Source: Gp7-AA6 sp036395755 (GTDB lineage: Bacteria; Acidobacteriota; Thermoanaerobaculia; UBA5066; Gp7-AA6). From it: 64,000 nucleotides of DNA. The stretch is from assembly GCA_036395755.1 (NCBI GenBank), contig DASWCZ010000069.1:62001-126000 (forward strand), written 5' to 3'. Position numbers and translations under genes: made by a program. The notes under the pieces are model-generated. The model was not told the DNA's origin. It worked only from the letters and a program-made list of their open reading frames with translations, and ran no database searches. Positions 17,003-25,928 of this stretch are shown here, piece by piece; position 1 is the first letter of the stretch; each line of letters opens with the position of its first letter.

Positions 17003-18049
17003 TTACGGGTTGAACGTCGTCACGATCACCGCCTTGCCGAAGTTCGACGTGTCCGTTGTGTTCACTTCCGTGGTGATTCGCGACGCGTCGATCGCGTGGC
17101 GATCCACGAGATACGCCTTGGCGTTCTCCGCGCGCTGGCGGGCCAGGGATTCGCGGCGCGAAGCCGCGGTCCCGGTGTCCGGATATCCGGTGATGACGAC
17201 AGCCGCACGCGGGTTCTCGCGCAGACGGAGCGCCACGGCGTCGAGACGCGCCTTTGCGATGTTGGTGACCCGCGCGCTGCCCCGATCGAAGTCGATCGTG
17301 TCCGTCGTAGGGGCCGGCGGAGGCGGCGGGGCGACCACGGGCGGAGCCGGCGGCGGCATCGGGGCGGGCGGAGTCTCGGGCGGAGCCGGAGGAGGCGGCG
17401 GCGGGGGCGGCGCCGGCGGCGGCGCGATGACGGTCGGCGCCGCATGGCCTCCGAAGTGGAAGAGAAGGCCGATGTTCGGCTCCACGTCGATCCGGCTGTC
17501 CTGCTCGAAATCGCCGAACCGGTCGTGGAGGGTCTTCTTGAAGTCGTAGACGCCCTTCGCTTCGAGTCTCAGGCCGACCGCCCGGCTGAACCGGTACTCC
17601 GAACCGAACGCAAGATAGGCGATCGGGACGCTGTCTCCCCCGGAGAACAGCTTTTCCCGAGAGATGCCGCCGCCCACCCCGAGGTACGTGTTCCACCCGG
17701 GCACGCGGGGGGTGAAGTCGAACATTGCTCCGAGCGTCGCCTCCCAGTACTTGGGCCTCGAGTCGAAATACTGCGCGGTCAGCTCGAGCGCGAAGTGGTT
17801 CGTGACGAAAGTGCCGAGCCTCCCGCCGTAGAAGAGGTAGTTGGTCTGGTCCAGATTGCAATTGCACCGGAAGTCGCTGTCGCCGATGAACACGTAGCCG
17901 ACGTGCGGACCGATGTACCACTCGCCGGCGAGATCCGACGATGGGACCACCCGGTCGCTCACGTCAGTGTACGTTTGTGCCGACGCAGCTCCCGTGACCA
18001 GCAGGAGCGCAACCGCCGTTGTCAGGATCCCCGATTTCACTTTCCTCAT
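17003..18049 (-). CDS. OmpA-family outer membrane protein
   Basis: A 348-residue porin-like protein. ATG 18049 has GGAGG eight bases upstream. Signal peptide to about residue 25 (TAVALLLVTGAASAQ), an eight-stranded-type beta-barrel (about 30-215), a proline-rich hinge (about 220-260, runs of PPPPPPP), and an OmpA C-terminal domain (TIDFDRGSARVTN, then RRESLARQRAENAKAYLV). That domain normally grips peptidoglycan. The gene follows the SdrD-repeat gene by 26 bp on the same strand and ends at a strong terminator, so the two envelope proteins are probably made together. Confidence 0.93.
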   Translation of the reverse strand: MRKVKSGILTTAVALLLVTGAASAQTYTDVSDRVVPSSDLAGEWYIGPHVGYVFIGDSDFRCNCNLDQTNYLFYGGRLGTFVTNHFALELTAQYFDSRPKYWEATLGAMFDFTPRVPGWNTYLGVGGGISREKLFSGGDSVPIAYLAFGSEYRFSRAVGLRLEAKGVYDFKKTLHDRFGDFEQDSRIDVEPNIGLLFHFGGHAAPTVIAPPPAPPPPPPPPAPPETPPAPMPPPAPPVVAPPPPPAPTTDTIDFDRGSARVTNIAKARLDAVALRLRENPRAAVVITGYPDTGTAASRRESLARQRAENAKAYLVDRHAIDASRITTEVNTTDTSNFGKAVIVTTFNP

Positions 18050-18075
18050 CTTCAAGCCTCCGCGCGGATGCGCTC

Positions 18076-20229
18076 TCAACATTTGTTCAGGAACAGGAAG
18101 CCGCTCGCCGTCTGCCCCGGTGTAAGGGTGATCGTGTAAGTTCCGGGAAAGCCCTGCGACCCGGGGAACGTTTGGAAGAAGTTCGTCGGCAGGATCTCGG
18201 AGAGGACGTAGGTCCCTGCCGGGATGTTCGTGAACGTGAAGTCCCCGTTCGCGTTCGAGGTCGTCGACGCAACCAGGTTGCCGGTCGTATCGCGCAGCTC
18301 GAACACGATGCCTTCGAAGCCTCGGTCATTCCCGTCCAGAATGCCGTTGCCGTTCAGGTCGAGAATCTTGCGGCCGGTGATCGTGCCGGTCCCGGACGGG
18401 TTCGCCTGGTTCCCGAAGAGAAGTCCCGAGACTCCGGTCGTCTCCGTCACCGTAGCGGAGAACGTCCCCGGAGCGGCCGGCGCGGTCTGATGGAAGCCCG
18501 TCGGGAGGACCTCGGCCACCGTGTAGGTCCCGGCCGGAATTCCCGTGAAGGCGAAGTTGCCGGACGCGTCGGTCGTCGTCGTGCGAACCGTGCCCGCGGC
18601 GTCGGTCAGCCGGATCGTGACACCCGGGAGCCCCAGCTCGTCCGCGTCGCGAACGCCGTTTCCGTTCAGATCGTTGAACTTCACTCCGCTGACCATCGCG
18701 CCCAAAGCGCGGTTTCCGAAAAGATTCCCCGACGAGGTCCGCTGTGCAAAGTTGATCGTCGCCGAGATCGTCCCCGGTGAAGGGGGAGCGGTCTGGGCGA
18801 AACCGGTCGGGACCGTCTCCGTCAGCGTGAACGTGCCGAACGGAACTGCTGCGAACGTGAAGTTGCCGTCTGCGTCCGTCACAACCGAGAGGTTGGCCCC
18901 CGTCGGGTCGTTGATCGAGGCCGTGCGGGTGATCGTGACGCCAGCCAGGCCGGGCTCGCCAGCGTCGAGGACTCCGTTTCCGTTGACGTCGAGGAACTTG
19001 GTTCCGGTGATCGTTCCGGTCAGGACTCCGCGAAAGTTGCCGAACGTGTTGTCGATCGAGCTGCCCCCCGAGGCGAGCGTGACGGGAATCGAGTTGGCGG
19101 CGGGCACGGTCAGGGAGAAGCCCTGCCGCTGCGTTTCCGAGAGCGTGTAGCCGCCCGGCGCGACGTTGGTGAACAGGAAATTACCGTTCGCGTCGGTCGC
19201 CACGGTCTGCGGAGCAGGACCGCCGGCCGCGGTAGACGTCAAAGTGATGAGGAAGCCGGCCAGTCCGGGCTCGCCCGGGTCCCGGACGCCGTTGGCGTTC
19301 AGGTCCTCGAACTTGATGCCGCCGATCGCGTTGGGGATGAGCTGGTTGCCGAAAATCAGGCCGGAGAAGTTCTCGTCGCACCCCTCGACGAAGTAGCCGT
19401 GGTCGAGGGCAATCAGGCGACGCGAGATGCGCCGGTCATTCGGCGCCGTCTGCTGATAGCCGAACGGCACCGTCTCGACGATGCGGAAGTCCCGTGCGTG
19501 CTCGAGACCACACACCTGGAAGGAGCCGTCGGCGCCGGTCAAACCCCGAAGCGGAGCGCGGCTCGCGTCGTCGACGTCGGATGCGTGGATCTCCACGCCC
19601 GGCAATCCCGGCTCGCCCGAGTCGCGCAGGCCGTTTCCGTTGCGGTCCTCGAACTTGGCGCCGGAGACGCAGAACGTGTCCTCGCAGAAACGCTTGTCCT
19701 CCACGCGGAAGCTGGTCGTCAACGAGAACTCAGGCCGGAAGCCGTGGAAGCAGCCGGTCCCGCACACCGGATCGATCTGCGTCGCGTCCCCTTCGAAACG
19801 GGAGACCGGCGTCAGCCAGAGGAGATACGACGCCACGAGATTCCCCGCGTCCCGGAACGGCGCAACGCCGACGGCGAGCGCGCCGCAGGGTCCCTGCGCC
19901 TCCGTCGAATGCGTCGTTCCATCGTAAGAGGAGAGCACGCCGTTGTGGACCGTCACGACGCGCTCGGCGACCGGATCGGAAGATAGCAGTCGCCTTCCGG
20001 AGAGGTCGGTGACCTGGAAGTAGTACCGCCCGTCGGACACGAACTGGGTGAACGCGCATGCAGAGTTCGTCGGTCCCGCGGTGAAGAAGACCGCCTCCTT
20101 GTCGGGGAAGATAGAGACGGCGGTCGAGCTCGCGTCGACCGTGGTCACGACACCCGGCACCTGCGCGAGAGCGCCGAGCGAACACAAGATGAGAGCGATC
20201 GCGGCGACTGGGAATCGCACCCGGTTCAT
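18076..20229 (-). CDS. Surface protein with five SdrD B-like repeats
   Basis: A 717-residue exported protein (ATG 20229 with a GGAAGG ribosome site; signal peptide ends GALAQ). After a 200-residue N-terminal domain come five SdrD_B (Cna B-like) domains, each opening with a calcium-loop pattern: GAKFEDRNGNGLRDSGEPGL, GIKFEDLNANGVRDPGEPGL, GTKFLDVNGNGVLDAGEPGL, GVKFNDLNGNGVRDADELGL and GRKILDLNGNGILDGNDRGF. Such repeats form rigid rods on the cell surface and usually bind calcium. No LPXTG or membrane anchor is present; it ends at FLFLNKC. The lone C-terminal Cys could form a disulphide. Confidence 0.9.
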   Translation of the reverse strand: MNRVRFPVAAIALILCSLGALAQVPGVVTTVDASSTAVSIFPDKEAVFFTAGPTNSACAFTQFVSDGRYYFQVTDLSGRRLLSSDPVAERVVTVHNGVLSSYDGTTHSTEAQGPCGALAVGVAPFRDAGNLVASYLLWLTPVSRFEGDATQIDPVCGTGCFHGFRPEFSLTTSFRVEDKRFCEDTFCVSGAKFEDRNGNGLRDSGEPGLPGVEIHASDVDDASRAPLRGLTGADGSFQVCGLEHARDFRIVETVPFGYQQTAPNDRRISRRLIALDHGYFVEGCDENFSGLIFGNQLIPNAIGGIKFEDLNANGVRDPGEPGLAGFLITLTSTAAGGPAPQTVATDANGNFLFTNVAPGGYTLSETQRQGFSLTVPAANSIPVTLASGGSSIDNTFGNFRGVLTGTITGTKFLDVNGNGVLDAGEPGLAGVTITRTASINDPTGANLSVVTDADGNFTFAAVPFGTFTLTETVPTGFAQTAPPSPGTISATINFAQRTSSGNLFGNRALGAMVSGVKFNDLNGNGVRDADELGLPGVTIRLTDAAGTVRTTTTDASGNFAFTGIPAGTYTVAEVLPTGFHQTAPAAPGTFSATVTETTGVSGLLFGNQANPSGTGTITGRKILDLNGNGILDGNDRGFEGIVFELRDTTGNLVASTTSNANGDFTFTNIPAGTYVLSEILPTNFFQTFPGSQGFPGTYTITLTPGQTASGFLFLNKC

Positions 20230-20340
20230 CCTTCCCTTCCTTCCTTCGCTTTCCTTTTCGGGGATACGAGTAGGTCCGCTGACCCCTCCAACCGTCCGCC
20301 GGACTGCTGCAAGGAACATGCCCCCGAAGCCCGGTACAAA

Positions 20341-20392
20341 AAGGGTTTCGAACGAAAGGGAGCTCGAAGGGTTTCGAACGAAAGGGAGCTCG
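20341..20392. repeat. Perfect 26-bp tandem duplication
   Basis: Two identical head-to-tail units beginning AAGGGTTTCGAACGAAAGGG, located 111 bp upstream of the SdrD-repeat gene. The unit contains the inverted repeat TTTCGAACGAAA. It may be a doubled operator or a slippage product. Confidence 0.85.
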
Positions 20393-20472
20393 CCGGCGGT
20401 CACCTCAGCAATGGCGAGGGCGAGGGCCGCCGAATCGCGGGCCTCGCGGGACGAAAAAGGGCCTCCGAGCGG

Positions 20473-21816
20473 TCAGCGCGGAGCGTAGCGGAAGATCCGA
20501 CCCGCCTTCATCACGAAGAAGACCCGCTCGGTCGCGTGGATGTCCTTCAGCGGATCTCCCGGCACGGCGACGATGTCCGCTTCCTTGCCCTTCTCGAGCG
20601 TTCCGATCAGCTTGCCGAGTCCAAGCAGGTCGGCCGCCGCGGGTCCCGCGGCGCGAAGGGCCGCGGCCGGAGCCATTCCGAGACCGACGAGCAGGCCGAA
20701 TTCCTGGGCGTTGATGCCGTGCGGAGAAACACCGGAGTCGGTGCCGAACGCGATCCGGACTCCGCTCTTCAACGCGCGCCGGAACATGTCGGATCGCGCG
20801 GCCAGGGCGGCGCGGGCCTTCGCTGCGATCTCCGGGGGAAACTTGTCCGCCTTTCCGCCGGTCCATTCGCCGGCGAGGAGAGTCGGGACGAGGTACGTGC
20901 CCTTCGCCTTCATCAGTGCGAGCGTTTCGTCGGTCAGAAAAGTGCCGTGCTCGATCGAATCGATCCCCGCTTTGACGGCCGCTCGCGCCGCGAGATCTCC
21001 ATGGGCGTGCGCTGCCGCCTTTCGTCCCAGCCGATGGGCCTCGTCGACGATCGCCGCGAGCTCCTCGTCCGTCAGCTGCGGCGCGGCGACGTCGTCGGCG
21101 AGGGAGAGGACTCCCCCCGAAGCGCAAGTCTTGATGACGTCGGCGCCGTACTTCACGTTCAGCCGCACTGCCTCTCGCGCCTCGGCCGGGCCGTGAACGA
21201 TCCCTTTCTCCGGGCCGCGCTCGGCTCCAAAGGTGCCGACCGGGAACCCCGTCTGGTCGCAGTGTCCGCCCGTGGCCCCGATCGCGTTGCGCGCCGCGAC
21301 GATGCGGGGCCCGGGCACGAGCCCGCGGTTGATCGCGTTGCGAAGGCCGACGTCGATCGAGTCGCTCGAGCCGACGTCGCGAATCGTGGTGAAACCCGAC
21401 TCCAGAGTCTTGCGCGCGTAGCCGGCGGCGAAGAGCGTCTTCTCGGCAACGGAGCGGCGCAGATTCTCGTAGAAGTCGACGAACCAGTTCTCCGACGGCT
21501 CCTGCGTCACGTGCGTGTGGCAGTCGATGAAGCCGGCGAGCAGCGTCGCGTCTCCCAGGTCGAGCGCGGTCGCTTCTCGCGGGATCGGCAGGCCCGATCC
21601 GACGTCGCGAATGCGCGAGCCTTCGATGATCACCACGCCGCTTTCGATCATCCGGTCCGAGCGACCGTCGAAGACCCGCGCGGCTTTGAGAGCCACGACG
21701 GATGGGGGGGAAGGCGACGCCGCCGGCCGCGGATTCTGCAGCGCGACACCGACGACCGCGGCGCCGAAGATCAGTGCGCCTGGAAGGAGGATCGCTCTTA
21801 TGCGCCGGGCGCTCAT
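20473..21816 (-). CDS. Secreted metal-dependent amidohydrolase
   Basis: A 447-residue imidazolonepropionase/prolidase-like amidohydrolase. The metal sites are visible: HTH in FIDCHTHV, Lys in DVIKTCASGG, His in AAAHAHGD, His in SIEHGTFL and Asp in FGTDSGVS. The N-terminus MSARRIRAILLPGALIFGA is a signal peptide or anchor, so the enzyme works outside the cytoplasm, as for the Xaa-Pro dipeptidase-like members of this family. Start ATG 21816 was chosen over GTG 21846 because it opens directly into the hydrophobic segment. It follows the permease gene by 66 bp. Confidence 0.9.
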   Translation of the reverse strand: MSARRIRAILLPGALIFGAAVVGVALQNPRPAASPSPPSVVALKAARVFDGRSDRMIESGVVIIEGSRIRDVGSGLPIPREATALDLGDATLLAGFIDCHTHVTQEPSENWFVDFYENLRRSVAEKTLFAAGYARKTLESGFTTIRDVGSSDSIDVGLRNAINRGLVPGPRIVAARNAIGATGGHCDQTGFPVGTFGAERGPEKGIVHGPAEAREAVRLNVKYGADVIKTCASGGVLSLADDVAAPQLTDEELAAIVDEAHRLGRKAAAHAHGDLAARAAVKAGIDSIEHGTFLTDETLALMKAKGTYLVPTLLAGEWTGGKADKFPPEIAAKARAALAARSDMFRRALKSGVRIAFGTDSGVSPHGINAQEFGLLVGLGMAPAAALRAAGPAAADLLGLGKLIGTLEKGKEADIVAVPGDPLKDIHATERVFFVMKAGRIFRYAPR

Positions 21817-21882
21817 CTCATGCTGGAAGAGTGGCGTTCTTAGCACAGGCCGCGGGGGCCGGCAAGCGACCGCCGCGAAGAT

Positions 21883-23295
21883 TCACGCCGCAGTCCGCGC
21901 CTCCGGAGGCTCTTTTCCGCGTCTGGCGGCGTAGATCGCGCCGCCGATCGCGAGCGCGATGCCCGCGGCGATCCAGCTCTTTCTCTCCGCGGCGAAGAGG
22001 AACAGGAGGCAGAAGGCGAGCGCCGCGATCGGGATGGTCAGACCGCCCGGCAGTCGGATCGTCCGGGCAGTCGCCGGCATCTTACGCCGCAGCACGGGGA
22101 CGGCGGCCGCCGTGCCGATGTAGGTCGCGAGTCGCGCGATCGCAGAGAGCATCGCGAGGCGCTCCGCGAGCCCGAGGGAGCTCTTCGCCGGGAACAGAAG
22201 GTTGATCGACCAATCGAGGATGATGAGAAGGAGGGCAACGCCGGTCTGGGTCAGGATCGCGACGTGCGGCGTGCGGTAGCGCGGGTGGATCCTCGCGAAG
22301 ACTCCAGGGAGCCTGCCAGTCTCCGCGAGCGCGTAGAGATAGCGGGGGCCGGCGAGCACCGTGTTGTTGTTGGTGCCGAGGACCGAGAGAACCGCGCCGA
22401 GCGTCAGGAGGAAACCGCCGACCGGACCCATCATCACGGCGGCGGCATCGGCCAGGGGAGTGGGTGAAGAACCGAGGTTCGCAATGGTCCCGATCGCGAC
22501 CAGCTGGACCGTCGTGTAAATCGCGGTCACGATGGCGATCTGCGTGATCAGCGCGAACGGCACGTCCCGCTTCGGATTGAGGAACTCGCCGGCGGGAGCG
22601 GGCGTGTTCTCGAAGCCGGCGTAGGCGAAGAGGACGAGGAGCGCGGCTTTCATGAAGTTCCCGCGTGCAGGCATCGGGACCGGGAACACGCGGCTCCAGT
22701 TGACCCAGAAGAGTCCTACCGCGACGAAGAGCACGAGCGGCAGGACCTTCCCCCACGCGAGGATGACGGCGGTCCGCGCCCCCGACTTCACGCCGCGCAC
22801 GTTGATCCACGTGAGCACGAGGAGAGGCAGGACGACCGTCGTGGCCTGCCCGATTCCCCCGCGAGCGCCGGGCCAGAGGTAGCCGACCGCCCGAGCGAAA
22901 AAGACGGAGAGGCCGGCGATCGAGGAGATGCGCGCGATCCACGTCATCCAGCCGACCTCGAAGCCGACGAAGTCCCCGAACGCGGCGCGCGTGTAGACGA
23001 TCGCGCCTCCCGGCCGGTCAAAGAGGCTCGAAGCCTCCGCGAAACAGAGCACGAGGAGGAGCACGGCGAAACCCGCCGCGAGGATGGCCCAGATGCTCGC
23101 CGGGCCCAGCAGCTCCGCCGTCGCCACCGGGAGGATCAGGTAAACGCCGCTCCCGATGACGTCGTTGACGGAGAGGGCAACGATCTGCCAGCGCGAGACC
23201 GCGCGAAGAAGACCGGTCTCTTTGTCGATCCGCTCGATTCCGGAGGCCAAAGCGCGGCCATTCTCTTCCGACAGCCGCCGTTTCCAGAAGTCCAA
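21883..23295 (-). CDS. APC-family amino acid permease
   Basis: A 470-residue integral membrane transporter with about 12 helices. The first helix has the APC signature NDVIGSGVYLILP; a second conserved stretch is FAYAGFENTPAPAGE. It should import amino acids or polyamines by proton or cation coupling; specificity cannot be read. The start is uncertain: TTG 23295 opens the longest reading but lacks a ribosome site, and TTG 23250 is possible. The terminator of the upstream gene overlaps this start. Confidence 0.92.
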   Translation of the reverse strand: MDFWKRRLSEENGRALASGIERIDKETGLLRAVSRWQIVALSVNDVIGSGVYLILPVATAELLGPASIWAILAAGFAVLLLVLCFAEASSLFDRPGGAIVYTRAAFGDFVGFEVGWMTWIARISSIAGLSVFFARAVGYLWPGARGGIGQATTVVLPLLVLTWINVRGVKSGARTAVILAWGKVLPLVLFVAVGLFWVNWSRVFPVPMPARGNFMKAALLVLFAYAGFENTPAPAGEFLNPKRDVPFALITQIAIVTAIYTTVQLVAIGTIANLGSSPTPLADAAAVMMGPVGGFLLTLGAVLSVLGTNNNTVLAGPRYLYALAETGRLPGVFARIHPRYRTPHVAILTQTGVALLLIILDWSINLLFPAKSSLGLAERLAMLSAIARLATYIGTAAAVPVLRRKMPATARTIRLPGGLTIPIAALAFCLLFLFAAERKSWIAAGIALAIGGAIYAARRGKEPPEARTAA

Positions 23296-23323
23296 AATGA
23301 AAAAGCCCGGGTCTCGCCGGGCT
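23294..23323 (-). terminator. Terminator after the M15-type peptidase gene
   Basis: On the minus strand AGCCCGG/CCGGGCT closes a six-base loop and is followed by TTTTTCATTTT. It lies between the peptidase stop (23346) and the permease start. Confidence 0.85.
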
Positions 23324-23345
23324 CCTTCGGACTCGAGACTCGGCT

Positions 23346-24230
23346 TTATCCGTTCCAGCGCGCCTTCGTGCCGCGAGCGTCGATGTGGACGAACGGGCCG
23401 TGAGAAGAAGTGGCCGGATAGATCCCGATCCCGCCGACGAGGTCCGGGTCTTTGTGCTCGACGGCGTCCGCAGCCGACGCGAGGATCGCCGCATCCTTCA
23501 GATCGACCCGACCGTCGTGGTTCAAGTCGTCCAAGCGACCGTCGTGATCGTCGTCGGGATAGACGTCCGCTGCGTCCCCATACTGGTGGCGCGACACGGC
23601 CGACCGTCCGCCCGGCCCGATCCCCTGCTCGTTGTACTGGGGCGTGCGGAATCCGCTCATGATCGTCAAACCCTTCACGGGATATCCCATTGCGTGGAGC
23701 TCTTCGATCGTGAGCTCGAGCTTGTCCAAGAGACGGCGGTCGAGCACAACGTATTTCGGCCAGACGTCGCGCTGATCCTTCGTCACGAAGTCGCCCAGCT
23801 TGAAGTGCTCCGAGACGCTCGTGCCGAAGGTCTCGTGGGTGACCTCGATGAAGCCCTTCGGGGTCGCATAGATCGGGCTGCGCGGCTCGCGCCCTTCGTA
23901 CGGCCAGTTGCCGATCCGATAGGAGCCGATGCGGCCGTTGACCTTCGCGGAAAACGGCTTCATCACGACCAGGGAGAGATTCCCCACGGTCGTGTCCGTT
24001 CCGTCCGGCGAAAGCGGATAGACGCCGGGTTCGCTGGAAGCCGCGGTCAGCTTCCCGGCCGGGAGGTCACCGGGGAGCGAGAAGATCGCCCGGAGCTTTC
24101 CGGACTCTCCGATCAGGGCGGAAAGGCTGCCGAAGGCGGTCGCGGACGTCCCGCGTGCGGGAAGGAGCGAAAGGACCGCGAGAGCGGGGGCGACGAGAAG
24201 GAGACGCATCAGCCGGGCTGTGACAGTCAC
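23346..24230 (-). CDS. Exported M15-type (DUF882-like) peptidase with dockerin-like insert
   Basis: A 294-residue D-Ala-D-Ala carboxypeptidase/endopeptidase-like protein. The zinc ligands are probably His215 and Asp222 (SRHQYGDAADV) and His282 (GPFVHIDARG). Between them, residues 226-246 hold two calcium-loop motifs, DDDHDGRLD and DLNHDGRVDLKDA, the second very dockerin-like. The start is uncertain: GTG 24230 has AAGGA 11 bases upstream and gives a signal peptide (LLLVAPALAVLSLLPARGTSA); ATG 24209 is possible. Likely a peptidoglycan-trimming enzyme in the periplasm. Confidence 0.82.
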   Translation of the reverse strand: MTVTARLMRLLLVAPALAVLSLLPARGTSATAFGSLSALIGESGKLRAIFSLPGDLPAGKLTAASSEPGVYPLSPDGTDTTVGNLSLVVMKPFSAKVNGRIGSYRIGNWPYEGREPRSPIYATPKGFIEVTHETFGTSVSEHFKLGDFVTKDQRDVWPKYVVLDRRLLDKLELTIEELHAMGYPVKGLTIMSGFRTPQYNEQGIGPGGRSAVSRHQYGDAADVYPDDDHDGRLDDLNHDGRVDLKDAAILASAADAVEHKDPDLVGGIGIYPATSSHGPFVHIDARGTKARWNG

Positions 24231-24433
24231 GGTTATCGTGGTCCTTTCTTCGACAGAATGACCGGGGGATTCCGGCAGCAATCCTAGCGTCTTGTCGATG
24301 CCGGGAGCAATGAAAGAACGGCCGGGTGCGCGCCCCTATTCCAGTCCGAGCCGGAAAAATCAGTTCCCCAAGTTACTGCATATGCTCACGTTATTTGCGT
24401 GATCAGCGGGGTAGGGGACGCGACCGCGACCGT

Positions 24434-24439
24434 TAGACT
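24434..24439 (+). promoter_or_regulatory. Putative -10 box of ychF
   Basis: TAGACT ends six bases before the ATG of ychF, with no ribosome site between. The same box and spacing occur at the FHA-GAF gene. A -35 box is not evident. Confidence 0.4.
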
Positions 24440-24445
24440 GCCGCG

Positions 24446-25549
24446 ATGCTTCGCGCCGGAATCGTCGGGCTTCCGAACGTGGGCAAGTCCACACTCTTCA
24501 ACGCCCTGACGCGCACGCGAAAAGCGGAAGCGGCGAACTACCCGTTCTGCACGATCGAGCCGAACGTCGGGGTCGTCACCGTGCCCGATGCCCGGCTCGA
24601 GACCCTCGCGAGGATCTCGCGGACGACGCGCATCATCCCGACGACGATCGAGTTCGTCGACATCGCGGGGCTCGTCAAGGGAGCGTCGAAGGGGGAAGGG
24701 CTCGGAAACCGGTTCCTCCAGCACATCCGCGAAGTCGACGCGATCGTGGAGGTCGTGCGGTGCTTCGAAAGCCGCGACGTCGTGCACGTCGCCGGCGCCC
24801 TTGACCCTCTAGGTGACATCGAGACGATCAAGACGGAGCTGGTTCTCGCCGATCTGGAGACGGCCGGTCGGTCGAAGGAGAAGGCGGAAAAGACGGCGCG
24901 GGGCGGCGACCGGCAGGCGAAGGCTCTCCTGGCGGTTGCCGGGAAGCTCGAGAAGCATCTCGATTCCGGGAAGCGCGCGCTCACCCTCGTGCTCGACCCG
25001 GAGGAAAAGGAGATCGCCCGGCGGCTCTTCCTCCTGACCTCCCGGCCGATGATCTTCGCGGTGAACGTCGGGGAGGACGAGCTCGCGAGCGCCGACGAGC
25101 TCCCCCGCGTGGCGGCGGTGCGCCATTACGCCGAGACCCACGTCGGCACGGAGGCGGTCGTCGTCTCCGCCGAGATCGAAGCGCAGCTCGCCGAGCTTCC
25201 CGACGACGAAGCCGCGGATTATCTCGCCGGGTTGGGCGTCGCCGAATCCGGGGTCGACCGGCTGATCCGGGCCGTGTATCACCTCCTCGGGTTGCGCACT
25301 TTCTTCACCGCCAGCGAGAAGGAGGCGCGCGCCTGGACCTTCCACGCGGGAGACGCCGCCCCTGCGGCCGCGGGCGTCATCCACTCCGACTTCGAACACG
25401 GTTTCATCAAGGCGGAGACCGTCTCTTTCGACGACCTGGTCGGCGCCGGTTCGATGGCGGGGGCTCGCGAGCGCGGCCTGCTGCGGCAGGAGGGGAAGGA
25501 CTACCTCGTCGCGGACGGCGACGTCATCCTGTTCAAGTTCAACGTGTAG
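24446..25549 (+). CDS. ychF: YchF/OLA1 redox-regulated ATPase
   Basis: A 367-residue OBG-family P-loop protein. It has GLPNVGKST (8-16), the G3 motif DIAGLVKGA, and VNVGEDEL in place of the usual NKxD, which in this family changes preference from GTP to ATP. A coiled-coil domain and C-terminal TGS domain (FTASEKEARAWTFHAGD, VIHSDFEHGFIKAE) follow. It binds ribosomes and is linked to stress and oxidative control. It is a single gene, possibly translated from a leaderless message. Confidence 0.97.
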   Translation: MLRAGIVGLPNVGKSTLFNALTRTRKAEAANYPFCTIEPNVGVVTVPDARLETLARISRTTRIIPTTIEFVDIAGLVKGASKGEGLGNRFLQHIREVDAIVEVVRCFESRDVVHVAGALDPLGDIETIKTELVLADLETAGRSKEKAEKTARGGDRQAKALLAVAGKLEKHLDSGKRALTLVLDPEEKEIARRLFLLTSRPMIFAVNVGEDELASADELPRVAAVRHYAETHVGTEAVVVSAEIEAQLAELPDDEAADYLAGLGVAESGVDRLIRAVYHLLGLRTFFTASEKEARAWTFHAGDAAPAAAGVIHSDFEHGFIKAETVSFDDLVGAGSMAGARERGLLRQEGKDYLVADGDVILFKFNV

Positions 25550-25598
25550 TTTTTCGGAGCGCGAGCAGAATCCGGAGTCCCTTCCATCTTCCCTCCGG

Positions 25599-25886
25599 TC
25601 AAATCTCGGGGAGCCGAAGAACCTGCCCCGGAAAAATCAGGTCGGGATCCTTGATGTGATCCCGATTCTCTTCGTAGATCTTCTCCCAGAGACTCGCCTT
25701 GCCGTAAACGTGCTGCGCGATCTTCGAGAGCGAGTCGCCCTTGACGACGGTGTAGCTCTGCATCGTGTGGTCTTCCTTCGAGGAGAGCTGGCTGCCGCCC
25801 CCGAACACGACTCCGCTGTCGGCGGGGTCGGAACCTCCGATGGACGTGCCCCCGCCCGAGACGATTCCATTCTTGCTGTCGGGCAT
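25599..25886 (-). CDS. Small LysM-domain protein
   Basis: A 95-residue protein with a glycine/serine-rich N-terminal half and one LysM domain (about 44-94: YTVVKGDSLSKIAQHVYG, then NRDHIKDPDLIFPGQVLRLP). It resembles the LysM part of E. coli Kbp/YgaU but lacks the BON domain. No signal peptide is visible, so it is probably cytoplasmic. GAGGAGG precedes the ATG. It is the last gene of the minus operon after fbp (42-bp gap). Confidence 0.9.
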   Translation of the reverse strand: MPDSKNGIVSGGGTSIGGSDPADSGVVFGGGSQLSSKEDHTMQSYTVVKGDSLSKIAQHVYGKASLWEKIYEENRDHIKDPDLIFPGQVLRLPEI

Positions 25887-25928
25887 GGATCCTCCTCGCT
25901 CACGTGGAAATGCACGCTCCGTGCCGGA

